NCBI RefSeq assembly: GCF_007923355.1
Contig: NZ_VOGO01000010.1
Location: 103,482-167,481, forward strand
Origin: Falsiphaeobacter marinintestinus
GTDB taxonomy: Bacteria; Pseudomonadota; Alphaproteobacteria; Rhodobacterales; Rhodobacteraceae
Direction: 5' to 3'
DNA: 64,000 bases
Below the pieces are notes generated by a model that saw only the letters and a list, made by a program, of their open reading frames with translations, ran no database searches and was not told the origin of the DNA. Numbering within the stretch: position 1 is the first letter of the stretch; each line of letters opens with the position of its first letter. The position numbers and the translations under genes are program-made. Shown piece after piece: positions 54,560 through 63,937 of this stretch.

Positions 54560-55735
54560 ATGGCTGAAGAACAGTCATTTGGCCCTGATGTGCAGCCTTG
54601 GCCGGAAGGTGGCTGGTCAGAGGAAATTGTGACTCTGTCGGGTGCGACCGTGGTCCCGCCCATCGAAAGCGGTTTTGTTCAGGAAGGCGGCGTTCTGGAC
54701 GCTGAAGGGGCCTATTGTCCGCACGGCGCGCTTTGGCGTCGCTATCGTCCGATCACCACCGAACCGAAACCGCCGGCAAAAGTTGTTGAAACCCTCGAGG
54801 GGCGCTGGCTTTGGGGTGGTGTGCTGTGGGTGCATTTCGGCCATTTTCTGGTGGAAAGCACTTCGCGTCTTTGGGGGCTGGAATACCTCGACAAACCTGT
54901 CGACGGGATCCTGTTCATGCCCAAGCGACCCAAAGTTGGCGATACGGTCCACGGATTTCAGTCTGATTTCATTCATATGATGTCGCCGGACCTGCCGATC
55001 CGGGTGCTCACGGACCCGACCCAGGTCGAAGAACTCGTGGTGCCCGGTCAGGGGTTTGGCCTTGGCAAAATCGCGTCCGGGACGGGCAAGTTCCGCGATG
55101 CAGCCCACAAAGCATTCGCCAAGGATATCAAGCCCGAAGGCCCCGAGAAAATCTATATCTCACGCTCAAAACTTGGCCTTGGCAAAGGCGGGTTGTTGGG
55201 CGAAGAACACTTGGAAGACCTTCTGCGCGCTGAAGGGTACGAGATCTTTCACCCGCAAAACCACGATCTGCGCACCCAAGTCGCCCACTACAAGGCGGCC
55301 AAAAAGGTGATCGCTGCGGATGGATCGGCCCTGCACCTTTACGCCATGGTTGGGACACCCGATCAGCCCGTGGCGATGATCCTGCGCCGCACCTCTGGGG
55401 CCAACACGCACCTGTCCAATAACATCGCCAGCTTTTGCGGACGCGAGCCGTTGATCATCAACGCGCTGCGGACCGAATGGCTGAAGGCGAACACAGGCAA
55501 GTCCGATCGCCATTCGTTCGGTGAGCTTGATCACGCCATGATCGGTCAGGCGCTGGGCGCAGACGGGTTCGTGCGCGAAGGGCTGAACTGGCCGGTACTG
55601 ACAGACGATCAGCGTAAAAAGATCCTGACCGACAAGGGGCTTGATACCGACAAATTCGTAGAAAGCCCCGAATTCGTTCGCAAACGTAAACGGGCGGCAA
55701 GGCAAGCAAAACGCGCATTGAAAGCAGCAGAATAG
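54560..55735 (+). CDS. Glycosyltransferase family 61 protein
   Basis: 391 residues, soluble. The middle carries GVLWVHFGHFLVESTSRLWGLEY (His-containing), and the C-terminal part KIYISRSKLGLGKGGLLGEE... AADGSALHLYAMV fits the GT61/DUF563 fold. Acts on an unknown sugar acceptor, probably in surface polysaccharide synthesis. Begins 12 bp after regA with AGGGGGA upstream, so likely co-transcribed. The Lys/Arg-rich C-terminus (KRKRAARQAKRALK) is notable. Confidence 0.82.
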   Translation: MAEEQSFGPDVQPWPEGGWSEEIVTLSGATVVPPIESGFVQEGGVLDAEGAYCPHGALWRRYRPITTEPKPPAKVVETLEGRWLWGGVLWVHFGHFLVESTSRLWGLEYLDKPVDGILFMPKRPKVGDTVHGFQSDFIHMMSPDLPIRVLTDPTQVEELVVPGQGFGLGKIASGTGKFRDAAHKAFAKDIKPEGPEKIYISRSKLGLGKGGLLGEEHLEDLLRAEGYEIFHPQNHDLRTQVAHYKAAKKVIAADGSALHLYAMVGTPDQPVAMILRRTSGANTHLSNNIASFCGREPLIINALRTEWLKANTGKSDRHSFGELDHAMIGQALGADGFVREGLNWPVLTDDQRKKILTDKGLDTDKFVESPEFVRKRKRAARQAKRALKAAE

Positions 55736-55738
55736 CCT

Positions 55739-56335
55739 CTAGCCCATTTGCTTCAAAAGCGCCTCATGCCGGGCTGTAAACGCGTTGCGCACCTCGACTG
55801 GGGGGCGCAAATGAATGTCGAACCCATCGATCAAAGCCGCATCAGGGCGACCAAAGAATTTTGTCGCCTCGCTTTCGGAAAACCCGGCGATCCGTATCGC
55901 CTCCATCCATGCACTGACCCGGTCTGCCTTTTTTATCTGGCGCTTCACGGTTGCTGGAATTGCTGCGGGCAGGCCAAACCGGATGTGAATGGCGGCTGTC
56001 AGCCTGGCGTCCAGTTCGCCATATCCCGGCCCGACCGATGCCTTCACCGGCGAAATCATGTCACCAATCACGTATTCCGGGGCGTCATGCAGCAGGGCGG
56101 CCAAACGCCATTTGATCGGCGCCCCGGGAACGATCCGTCCAAAGATGTCTTCGACGAGCAAGGAATGCTCAGCCACCGAATACGCAAAATCGCCCCGTGT
56201 TTGACCGTTCCAGCGGGCGACAAAGGCCAGACCATGCGCGATATCCTCGATCTCGATATCGACCGGTGTGGGATCCAGCAGATCCAGCCTGCGGCCCGAC
56301 AGCATTCTCTGCCATGCGCGGGGTTGTTTGGCCAT
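55739..56335 (-). CDS. HD-domain hydrolase (YfbR-like)
   Basis: 198 residues. HD-superfamily phosphohydrolase: SVAEHSLLVEDI and LAALLHDAPEYVIGDM supply the metal His/Asp residues; resembles the 5'-deoxynucleotidase YfbR. Exact nucleotide substrate unknown. ATG at 56333-56335 has GAAAGGG upstream; the 13-codon longer frame lacks one. Convergent with the GT61 gene, 3 bp apart. Confidence 0.83.
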   Translation of the reverse strand: MAKQPRAWQRMLSGRRLDLLDPTPVDIEIEDIAHGLAFVARWNGQTRGDFAYSVAEHSLLVEDIFGRIVPGAPIKWRLAALLHDAPEYVIGDMISPVKASVGPGYGELDARLTAAIHIRFGLPAAIPATVKRQIKKADRVSAWMEAIRIAGFSESEATKFFGRPDAALIDGFDIHLRPPVEVRNAFTARHEALLKQMG

Positions 56336-56647
56336 TTCGATGCGCCCTTTCTGGCTTTGCCATGCTTTTGCCACATTTGCGGCGCATTCTGAACGTCATC
56401 AAGATCACCTGCTGCCAGCACACACCATCGCCAGTGTTTCTTACACGGCGCGGGCGATCTCGATATAAGGCCGGAGGGGGGCGTGTACTCCTCCCAGCGC
56501 GCGCCTCTTCCGGTTCTTACCTGTACCGAAACCCGCTTGTTCTGTTCAAGCGCTTGTTGGCGCGGCTCCGGGCGCGCAGCTATGGTGCCACAACTGGGCT
56601 ACCCGGCCGCATTTCCGCTCCTCAACACCCCAACTAGCCTCTTGTTT

Positions 56648-56698
56648 TGCACCTGCGGCGATCCACATTGCGAGCAGGGCAAAGGAATGCTAGGTGCA
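56648..56698 (+). ncRNA. Possible structured leader of ahcY
   Basis: TGCACCT (56648-56654) pairs perfectly with AGGTGCA (56692-56698). Competing inside it are CCTGC (56652-56656) with GCAGG (56674-56678), and a small TTGC/GCAA hairpin (56668-56671, 56679-56682). The element lies 37 bp before the ahcY ATG. No match to the SAH riboswitch pattern was recognised. It sits in a roughly 400-bp gene-free stretch (56336-56734) that otherwise shows nothing clear beyond the divergent promoters. Predicted from pairing only. Confidence 0.3.
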
Positions 56699-56734
56699 GC
56701 CCGATCTTATACTCTAACCGGAACGGAGCTGACC

Positions 56735-58129
<1,395 letters not shown>

Positions 58130-58148
58130 TCTCGCGACCCATGAAAAA

Positions 58149-58182
58149 GAAAGCCCGGACCTTGATTGGCCCGGGCTTTTTT
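58149..58182 (+). terminator. Rho-independent terminator of ahcY
   Basis: AAGCCCGG and CCGGGCTT form an 8-bp stem followed by a T-run, about 20 bp after the ahcY stop. Confidence 0.8.
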
Positions 58183-58342
58183 ACTTGAACACTCGTTACT
58201 GAACTCGAAAACAGTCGGCCATAACCTTGGCGAAGTATCTCTTTCGCCGAACACGCCGGAAACAACACCTGCTTATTGCCACACGACCCCGGGGTGACTT
58301 CAGGGGAAACCTGCTGCCAAATTTCCCTTTGTTTCGGCCAGA

Positions 58343-58371
58343 TTGGTGGCTAACGTGCCTTCACATAAAAT
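58343..58371 (+). promoter_or_regulatory. Predicted housekeeping promoter of the DUF2853 gene
   Basis: TTGGTG (58343-58348), 17 bp, TAAAAT (58366-58371; 5 of 6 to TATAAT), 28 bp before the ATG. The rest of 58183-58342 shows no gene. Confidence 0.4.
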
Positions 58372-58398
58372 CAACAAGGCGACCAACAGGAGAATTTG

Positions 58399-58740
58399 AT
58401 GGGAAAGCGGGACGACTTGATCGCGCAATATGCGGACGATCTGAAGAACAAATGCGGTATGGACCCGGACATGGGTTTGCTGACCAAGGTCACCATCGGC
58501 TGTGGCCCGGCGATCTATAACGCCGACGCATCGACCGTTGCGGCGACGCAAAAGGACGAACTTGAAACCGTCAAGAACAACTTCCTGATCAAGAAGCTGG
58601 GCCTTGCCGACGGGCCAGAGCTGATGGATGCGATCAACACAGTGATCGAAACCTATGGCCGCTCCGAGCGCAACAAGTACCGCGCCGTCGTCTACTACAT
58701 GCTGACCAAGCATTTCGGCAAAGAGTCGGTCTACGGCTGA
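58399..58740 (+). CDS. DUF2853 family protein
   Basis: 113 residues, soluble and helical, resembling the DUF2853 family (MGKRDDLIAQYADDLKNKCG and ERNKYRAVVYYMLTKHFGKE). No known function. GGAGA is placed 7 nt before the ATG at 58399. It stands alone between the ahcY terminator and its own strong terminator. Confidence 0.85.
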   Translation: MGKRDDLIAQYADDLKNKCGMDPDMGLLTKVTIGCGPAIYNADASTVAATQKDELETVKNNFLIKKLGLADGPELMDAINTVIETYGRSERNKYRAVVYYMLTKHFGKESVYG

Positions 58741-58880
58741 CCTTTGTGAATTGAGACAAATCCACCGGGCTTTTGATTTGCACAATCGCAGTCCGGTGCG
58801 ATACACCTTTATCAACGACCAGGATGGTCAAGACCTTTAAAATCAGAACACGTGTGGTGAGTAGGTGACACGTGGGGTGA

Positions 58881-58917
58881 GGGGAAGGTCCGAAGCTATC
58901 CGGACCTTCCCCATTTT
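58881..58917. terminator. Strong bidirectional terminator
   Basis: 12-bp perfect stem GGGGAAGGTCCG / CGGACCTTCCCC with an 8-nt loop and ATTTTT after it, between the DUF2853 gene and the convergent DUF1761 gene. Confidence 0.82.
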
Positions 58918-58920
58918 TCT

Positions 58921-59316
58921 TCAGAACAGGGTCAGAACCAGCCCCATGACGCCGCACGCCAGCGTCGCATATCCGCCATCGATAAACGTCAGCTTGGCCG
59001 GTCGGCCACCGTACAGGTTGTTGATCCCGATCCACGGCGAAATAAAGAACAGCCCAATCCCGACCCCGGCAACGATACCTTTGCCAACCGTGTCGATTCC
59101 GGCCAGCTCAAACACATGACGCATCATGCCGGCTACAACCAACTGCAAAACAAATGTCATGGCAAACAGCTTCGGGTCCTGCCCGCCTTCCGGCTTCCCG
59201 TCCGGTCCGCGCTTGATATTGGCGGCGTCCATCCACGGTTCGGCTAGTGCCATGTACCACACCGCGCCCAACGCGAACCCGGCAATTGCCGCGACGATCA
59301 CATTCAGAATTTCCAT
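58921..59316 (-). CDS. DUF1761 membrane protein
   Basis: 131 residues, four predicted membrane helices; MEILNVIVAAIAGFALGAVWYM and GIGLFFISPWIGINNLYGGRPAKLTFIDGGY match DUF1761. Function unknown. Ends right at the terminator. Confidence 0.84.
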   Translation of the reverse strand: MEILNVIVAAIAGFALGAVWYMALAEPWMDAANIKRGPDGKPEGGQDPKLFAMTFVLQLVVAGMMRHVFELAGIDTVGKGIVAGVGIGLFFISPWIGINNLYGGRPAKLTFIDGGYATLACGVMGLVLTLF

Positions 59317-59411
59317 ATCCGACCCCTCAACGATTCACAGGCCAAGTTTGCCTGATAACCACACCTTTGGGGAACACGGTTTTGCGATGGGCTGTCGAAG
59401 GGCGCTAAAAG

Positions 59412-60020
59412 TCAGTTCAGCGCAAGCGTGCAGCAGCCAGTCAGAAGGGCAAGTCCGGGGGCCAGCGAGACCAGATTGGCCTCTATCCCGAACTGGCGAT
59501 CCGACATTCCGTCATTACAGGCCATCCGAGACACGATAAGCACCGCATCCTGCCCCAGGCCAACAACAAAACGATCTGTCCTGTTACCACTGGTGGACAA
59601 CAATCCGGCGGGCATGGCCTTGGGGGCCTCGCTCATTCGAGAGAACGTGGCCCGTTGCCCCTGCACCAGATCAAGCGTCCAGAATGGTTCGGTTCCGAAA
59701 CACTGCAAGTCTTGCGCCAAAGCATAATCGCCGGGGTCCGGGCGCGGCTGAAGATACCGTAAGCTGGCCCAGCCTGCTGCTTCACCGACGTTGACCAACC
59801 CCCATTTCCCGGATGGGTCCGTATCCAGAACCTCGACACCGGTCTGGTCAAACGCCAGCGTTCCGACAATCGGCGCACCCGAAGACGGGGCGGCCCGCAC
59901 GTTCAACACATCATTGGCAGCCACGCCGGACACGTCATGCAACACCGGAAACAAGTCTCGCGCGCCAAGTGGTGCCGAAACCACAAGCAGGATCGAAAGA
60001 ACCAGACCAACCAGCCTCAT
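59412..60020 (-). CDS. Exported SH3-domain protein (COG3650-like C-terminus)
   Basis: 202 residues. Signal peptide (MRLVGLVLSILLVVSAPLGA), an SH3b-type domain (LNVRAAPSSGAPIVGTL ... WGLVNVGEAAGWASLRYL), then CFGTEPFWTLDL and later SDRQFGIEANL, typical of small periplasmic COG3650-like domains. Probably cell-envelope associated; role unknown. ATGA overlap with the upstream ABC permease gene. The frame stays open inside that gene, so the longer reading is discarded. Confidence 0.82.
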   Translation of the reverse strand: MRLVGLVLSILLVVSAPLGARDLFPVLHDVSGVAANDVLNVRAAPSSGAPIVGTLAFDQTGVEVLDTDPSGKWGLVNVGEAAGWASLRYLQPRPDPGDYALAQDLQCFGTEPFWTLDLVQGQRATFSRMSEAPKAMPAGLLSTSGNRTDRFVVGLGQDAVLIVSRMACNDGMSDRQFGIEANLVSLAPGLALLTGCCTLALN

Positions 60021-60838
60021 CTGCGGGCCTTCCAGCTGAGCGACACATGTTTGCGGGTATAAAATTCGCCCATCAGCCCAATCATGAACAGGATAATGCC
60101 AACCCAAAGCGCGTATTCCCAACTGGTCACGCGCGGATAATAGTTGATGAATACATAGCCCCGCGCCTGATCGATGGTGTGAAACAGCGGGTTCCAGATG
60201 AACATCGGCAGCATGAAGGACGGCAGAGAGTTCGCAAGGAACATCTTTCCCGACGCGATCATGTTGGCCCGCTGATAAATCGTGCTGCCAATGCCGGCAA
60301 ACGTCGGAAACCAAGGCCGGATTGACAGGAACAGCAGCCCGACGCCACAGCCGGTGAACCACGACAGCAGGACCATCCCCATGGCGCCAATGGGATCGTC
60401 GATGGTGATCGGGTTCATCACGACGTGATAGAAAAACAGGATGATCAGCATCGTCAGGACCTGGATGTACAGCGACGCGACAGCAGATGCAGAGATCGCA
60501 ATCGCCGTGTTCATCGGCGCGTGCTTCATCATCGGGCTGGTCGGCCCCTCGGCTGCCATGATCGCCGCCACCGCTTTGGTGTGGCACATGAACAGAAAGA
60601 TCCCCGACATCACATACAACAGGAAATCGCCGCGCACGGCCGACGCCCGCAGGCCCAGAACCGAAAACATGAAGTAGAACACGATGACGAACAGGGCCGT
60701 TTGCAGGATATTCTTGGCCAAAGCGACAAAGGCGTTCGTGTGCGATGACCGCACGCTGCGCGCGGCGGCGTGGAAAATCAGTTCAAGCGTCGTAATGGCG
60801 TTCGCAAAGCTTGAGGTGTTGGTACGATGCTGAAACAT
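60017..60838 (-). CDS. Capsule-polysaccharide ABC exporter permease (KpsM/ABC-2 type)
   Basis: 273 residues with six membrane segments, the ABC-2 permease layout (for example FVIVFYFMFSVLGL, DFLLYVMSGIFLFMCHTKAV and YVFINYYPRVTSWEYALWVGI). Resembles KpsM-type permeases exporting capsular polysaccharide. The matching ATPase (KpsT) and envelope parts are not in the window. ATG 60836-60838 is chosen; 12 further codons are open upstream without a ribosome site. Confidence 0.82.
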   Translation of the reverse strand: MFQHRTNTSSFANAITTLELIFHAAARSVRSSHTNAFVALAKNILQTALFVIVFYFMFSVLGLRASAVRGDFLLYVMSGIFLFMCHTKAVAAIMAAEGPTSPMMKHAPMNTAIAISASAVASLYIQVLTMLIILFFYHVVMNPITIDDPIGAMGMVLLSWFTGCGVGLLFLSIRPWFPTFAGIGSTIYQRANMIASGKMFLANSLPSFMLPMFIWNPLFHTIDQARGYVFINYYPRVTSWEYALWVGIILFMIGLMGEFYTRKHVSLSWKARR

Positions 60839-60935
60839 TAACCTGTGGTCCTGTGACGCTGCACGATGTCGCACGGAATTCTTGCTGTTCCGTTATCCAC
60901 ACACCATAAGAGGCTCCGCGACCATATTCAACAAA

Positions 60936-60960
60936 TCACAAAAATGGAGCCATTTTGTGA
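60936..60960 (+). promoter_or_regulatory. Inverted repeat over the cysQ ribosome site and start codon
   Basis: Left arm TCACAAAA-A-TGG (60936-60947) and right arm CCATTTTGTGA (60950-60960) pair over 11 bp with one bulged A. The SD TGGAG lies in the left arm and loop, and the GTG start (60957-60959) in the right arm. Could block translation as RNA or act as an operator as DNA. A perfect DnaA-box-like TTATCCACA lies 35 bp upstream (60893). Confidence 0.4.
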
Positions 60961-61754
60961 CATATGACGATTTGATCCCGTTGATCCGCAAGTTGGCGAT
61001 CGAGGCAGGCGAAAAGATCATGGAGATCTACAACGCCGATGATTTTGATGTGAAAGTCAAATCAGACGATAGCCCGGTCACCGAAGCAGACGAAGCCGCC
61101 GACGCCATTATTTCGGCTGGCCTGCGCGCGGCTTTCCCGGATGTCACGCTGGTGACAGAAGAACAGTCCGACTCGCATTCCGAGATGGCGGACACTTTCC
61201 TGATCGTCGATCCTTTGGACGGCACCAAAGAATTCATCAACCGTCGTGGTGACTTCACCGTGAACATCGCGTTGGTGGAAAACGGCGTTCCGACTCGTGG
61301 CGTGGTTTATGCCCCGGCCAAGAACCGCATGTTCTTCACCCAGGCCGATGGTCAGACCGTGGAAGAAACCGGCGCGTTCGATCCTGCAACCGTTGGCGAT
61401 GTTGCCCCGATTTCGGTTGCTGACAGCGACAACGCGGCGCTGATGGTCGTGGCCTCCAAATCGCACCGCGATCAGGCCACCGACGACTACATCAACAAAT
61501 ACGCGGTCAAAGACATGAAAAGCGCGGGATCCTCGCTCAAGTTCTGTCTGATTGCGACCGGTGAGGCGGATATCTATCCGCGTTTGGGACGGACCATGGA
61601 GTGGGACACGGCAGCAGGCCATGCCGTACTGCTGGGTGCTGGCGGTCAGGTTGTGCGGTTCGACGACCACACCCCGTTGACTTACGGCAAGGAAGGCTAT
61701 GCCAATACCTTCTTCATCGCGTATGCTCCGGGCGTTGAACTGAAAGACGCCTGA
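60957..61754 (+). CDS. cysQ: 3'(2'),5'-bisphosphate nucleotidase CysQ
   Basis: 265 residues from a GTG with TGGAG upstream. Inositol-monophosphatase fold: metal motifs VTEEQSDSHSE and IVDPLDGTKEFI, and WDTAAGHAVLLGAGG. Removes PAP formed by sulfate assimilation and sulfotransferases, so the sulfotransferase-like gene at 11 kb is a possible producer. Divergent from the capsule permease and 10 bp before kdsB. Confidence 0.92.
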   Translation: MTYDDLIPLIRKLAIEAGEKIMEIYNADDFDVKVKSDDSPVTEADEAADAIISAGLRAAFPDVTLVTEEQSDSHSEMADTFLIVDPLDGTKEFINRRGDFTVNIALVENGVPTRGVVYAPAKNRMFFTQADGQTVEETGAFDPATVGDVAPISVADSDNAALMVVASKSHRDQATDDYINKYAVKDMKSAGSSLKFCLIATGEADIYPRLGRTMEWDTAAGHAVLLGAGGQVVRFDDHTPLTYGKEGYANTFFIAYAPGVELKDA

Positions 61755-61764
61755 AAGACATAAG

Positions 61765-62565
61765 ATGTCCGTACTTGTGGCCATTCCGGCCCGTTATGCC
61801 TCGACCCGGTATCCGGGTAAGCCGCTTGTGCCGTTGACCGGCGCAAGCGGAATGTCGAAATCCCTGATCCAACGCAGCTGGGAAGCGGCCAGTGAAGTGA
61901 ATGGGGTCGACCGCGTCGTGGTCGCCACCGATGACGACCGGATCAAGGCCGAGGCCGAAGGGTTCGGGGCCGAAGTCGTGATGACATCCTCCGACTGCGT
62001 CAATGGTACCGAGCGCTGCGCCGAAGCGTTCGACAATCTTGGCGGCGGCTTTGACATCGTCGTCAACCTGCAGGGCGATGCGCCCCTGACCCCAGCGTGG
62101 TTTATCGAAGATCTGATTACCGGTCTGCGCGCCGATCCGATGGCCGAAGTTGCAACACCCGTGTTGCGTTGTGACGGGCGCGCGTTGAACGGATTTCTGG
62201 ATGATCGCAAGGCAGGCCGCGTTGGCGGCACGACTGCGGTGTTCACCAAGAACAGCCATGCTCTGTATTTCTCGAAAGAAGTGATCCCGTTCACGTCCAA
62301 AACCTATGCAGATGACGCGGAAACGCCTGTGTTTCACCATGTCGGCGTCTATGCCTATCGCCCGTCCGCACTGGGCGCCTATCCGCGTTGGTCACCCGGG
62401 CCGCTGGAACAGCTTGAAGGGTTGGAACAGTTGCGCTTCATGGAGCACGGTCACACGGTTCTGTGCGTCGAAGTCGAAGCCCGCGGTCGCCAGTTCTGGG
62501 AGCTGAACAACCCCGAAGACGTGCCCCGGATTCAGTCGATGATGGCCGAGATGGGATTGGAATGA
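61765..62565 (+). CDS. kdsB: 3-deoxy-manno-octulosonate (Kdo) cytidylyltransferase
   Basis: 266 residues. Activates Kdo to CMP-Kdo for LPS core or capsule. Signature VAIPARYASTRYPGKPLVPL at the N-terminus, then VVATDDDRI and VNLQGDAPLTPAW. Near a capsule permease, a capsule-specific paralogue is possible. ATGA overlap with the following GT2 gene. Confidence 0.92.
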   Translation: MSVLVAIPARYASTRYPGKPLVPLTGASGMSKSLIQRSWEAASEVNGVDRVVVATDDDRIKAEAEGFGAEVVMTSSDCVNGTERCAEAFDNLGGGFDIVVNLQGDAPLTPAWFIEDLITGLRADPMAEVATPVLRCDGRALNGFLDDRKAGRVGGTTAVFTKNSHALYFSKEVIPFTSKTYADDAETPVFHHVGVYAYRPSALGAYPRWSPGPLEQLEGLEQLRFMEHGHTVLCVEVEARGRQFWELNNPEDVPRIQSMMAEMGLE

Positions 62566-63800
62566 GTGGCGCACTGACGGTCAGTATCGTGATCGTCAGT
62601 CGGCATCGTCCGGATGCATTGCGACGGTGCTTGATGGGCGTGTCACAACTGGCCTACACCCCGTTCGAAGTCATAATCGTCGCCGATCCCGCCAGCTGTG
62701 CCGGATTACGCAGTGTGCCAACTGCAGCCCACGTTAAACTATTGCCCTTTGACCAAGCCAACATCTCAGCCGCCCGAAATGCCGGGGTCGGACTTGCTGC
62801 TGGTGAAATCATCGCATTTATCGATGATGATGCCGTGCCTGAACCGACGTGGCTTGACCATCTTGCGGCCCCCTTTGCAGATCCGACGGTTATGGCTGCA
62901 GGCGGTTTTGTTCGTGGGCGCAATGGTATCTCGTGGCAATCCCGGGCCAACTCCGTTGACTGGACAGGGCAGGAAACGCCCCTCGATATCCCAGAAAGCA
63001 GCCCAACCGTTCTGACACCGCCAACAGGGCGCGCCATCAAGACCGAAGGCACGAACATGGCCCTGCGCCACTCAGCGTTGGTTGCGTTGGGCGGTTTCGA
63101 CCCGAGCTATCGGTTTTTTCTGGATGAAACCGATCTGAATTTGCGATTGGCCGCCCATGGGTGGTCAACGGCCCTTGTTCCTCTGGCCCAGGTTCATCAC
63201 GGATATCTTGAAAGCGCACGCCGGCGGGCGGATCGGGTGCCCACGGATCTGACCGAAATCGGGGCCAGCTGGGGTGTTTTTCTGACAAGGCATTGTCCGC
63301 CGGATCAGGTCGCATCGGCCTGGGCGCGTGTTCAAACCGACGAACGGGCGCGCCTGCTGCGCCACATGGTAACCGGCGCGCTTGAACCACGGGACGTTGG
63401 GCGGCTGATGTCAGAGCTGATCAGTGGATACGAAAACGGATTGAAACGCAAATCTGCGGTGCCGGTCCCGCTTCCCACCACTGGGCACCCGTTTCTGCTG
63501 TACCCCGGATCATTCAAAGCCCCCAACAAAGTGTTTTCCGGTCGGATCTGGGCGCTGGGTCGCCTGCGCCGCAAAGCACGGCTTGCCGTCCAGACAGGGC
63601 ATCGCGCAAGCTTGTTCAGTTTTTCCCATACCGCACTTTATCATCGCGTCCGGTTCACATCAGATGGGGTCTGGGAACAAACCGGGGGTCTGTTCGGTCG
63701 CAGTGTGCGCGATCAGAAGGCGTTTCGATTGTGGACATTTCGTCGCCGTGTCGACTTTGAAACGGAACGCGTGGCAAAAGTGAGATCAATCACGGGCTAA
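62562..63800 (+). CDS. Family 2 glycosyltransferase
   Basis: 412 residues. GT-A fold: SIVIVSRHRPDALRRCL at the N-terminus, nucleotide/metal motif AFIDDDAVPEPTW, and acceptor region FFLDETDLNLRLAAHGW. No membrane helices. Substrate unknown; location suggests surface polysaccharide. The ATG overlaps the kdsB stop; the upstream open frame inside kdsB is not used. The C-terminal ~100 residues are Arg/Lys-rich. Confidence 0.88.
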   Translation: MSGALTVSIVIVSRHRPDALRRCLMGVSQLAYTPFEVIIVADPASCAGLRSVPTAAHVKLLPFDQANISAARNAGVGLAAGEIIAFIDDDAVPEPTWLDHLAAPFADPTVMAAGGFVRGRNGISWQSRANSVDWTGQETPLDIPESSPTVLTPPTGRAIKTEGTNMALRHSALVALGGFDPSYRFFLDETDLNLRLAAHGWSTALVPLAQVHHGYLESARRRADRVPTDLTEIGASWGVFLTRHCPPDQVASAWARVQTDERARLLRHMVTGALEPRDVGRLMSELISGYENGLKRKSAVPVPLPTTGHPFLLYPGSFKAPNKVFSGRIWALGRLRRKARLAVQTGHRASLFSFSHTALYHRVRFTSDGVWEQTGGLFGRSVRDQKAFRLWTFRRRVDFETERVAKVRSITG

Positions 63801-63937
63801 ATCGCCGTTTTCGAACCACATCGGCAAAAAACCGCCATCAACTTTACGTGCAAGTCCCCTTTAAGCTGTTAATATATCTAAGATCCCTTTGGGTGCCTGT
63901 GCCATCAGGTAAATTTGTTTCAGTATTGAGGACGATC

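Noticed and set aside
56483..56734. 84-codon in-frame extension upstream of ahcY from a GTG behind GGAGGGGGG
   Set aside because: The conserved AhcY N-terminus starts at the ATG at 56735, which has its own GGAG site; the extension is low-complexity GC-rich coding by chance. Kept only as a note.
56336..56734. SAH riboswitch (RF01057 type) upstream of ahcY
   Set aside because: The GAGGAGCG...GCCAGGCUC pattern expected of it is not present.
59412..60587. 391-codon open frame covering the SH3 protein and part of the permease
   Set aside because: Only the last 203 codons match a protein with its own start and signal peptide; the upstream part is out of frame with the conserved permease.
60893..60901. 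Perfect DnaA box TTATCCACA between the capsule permease and cysQ
   Set aside because: About half a match per 64 kb is expected by chance, and no cluster or AT-rich block accompanies it, so it is not called an origin or DnaA target.
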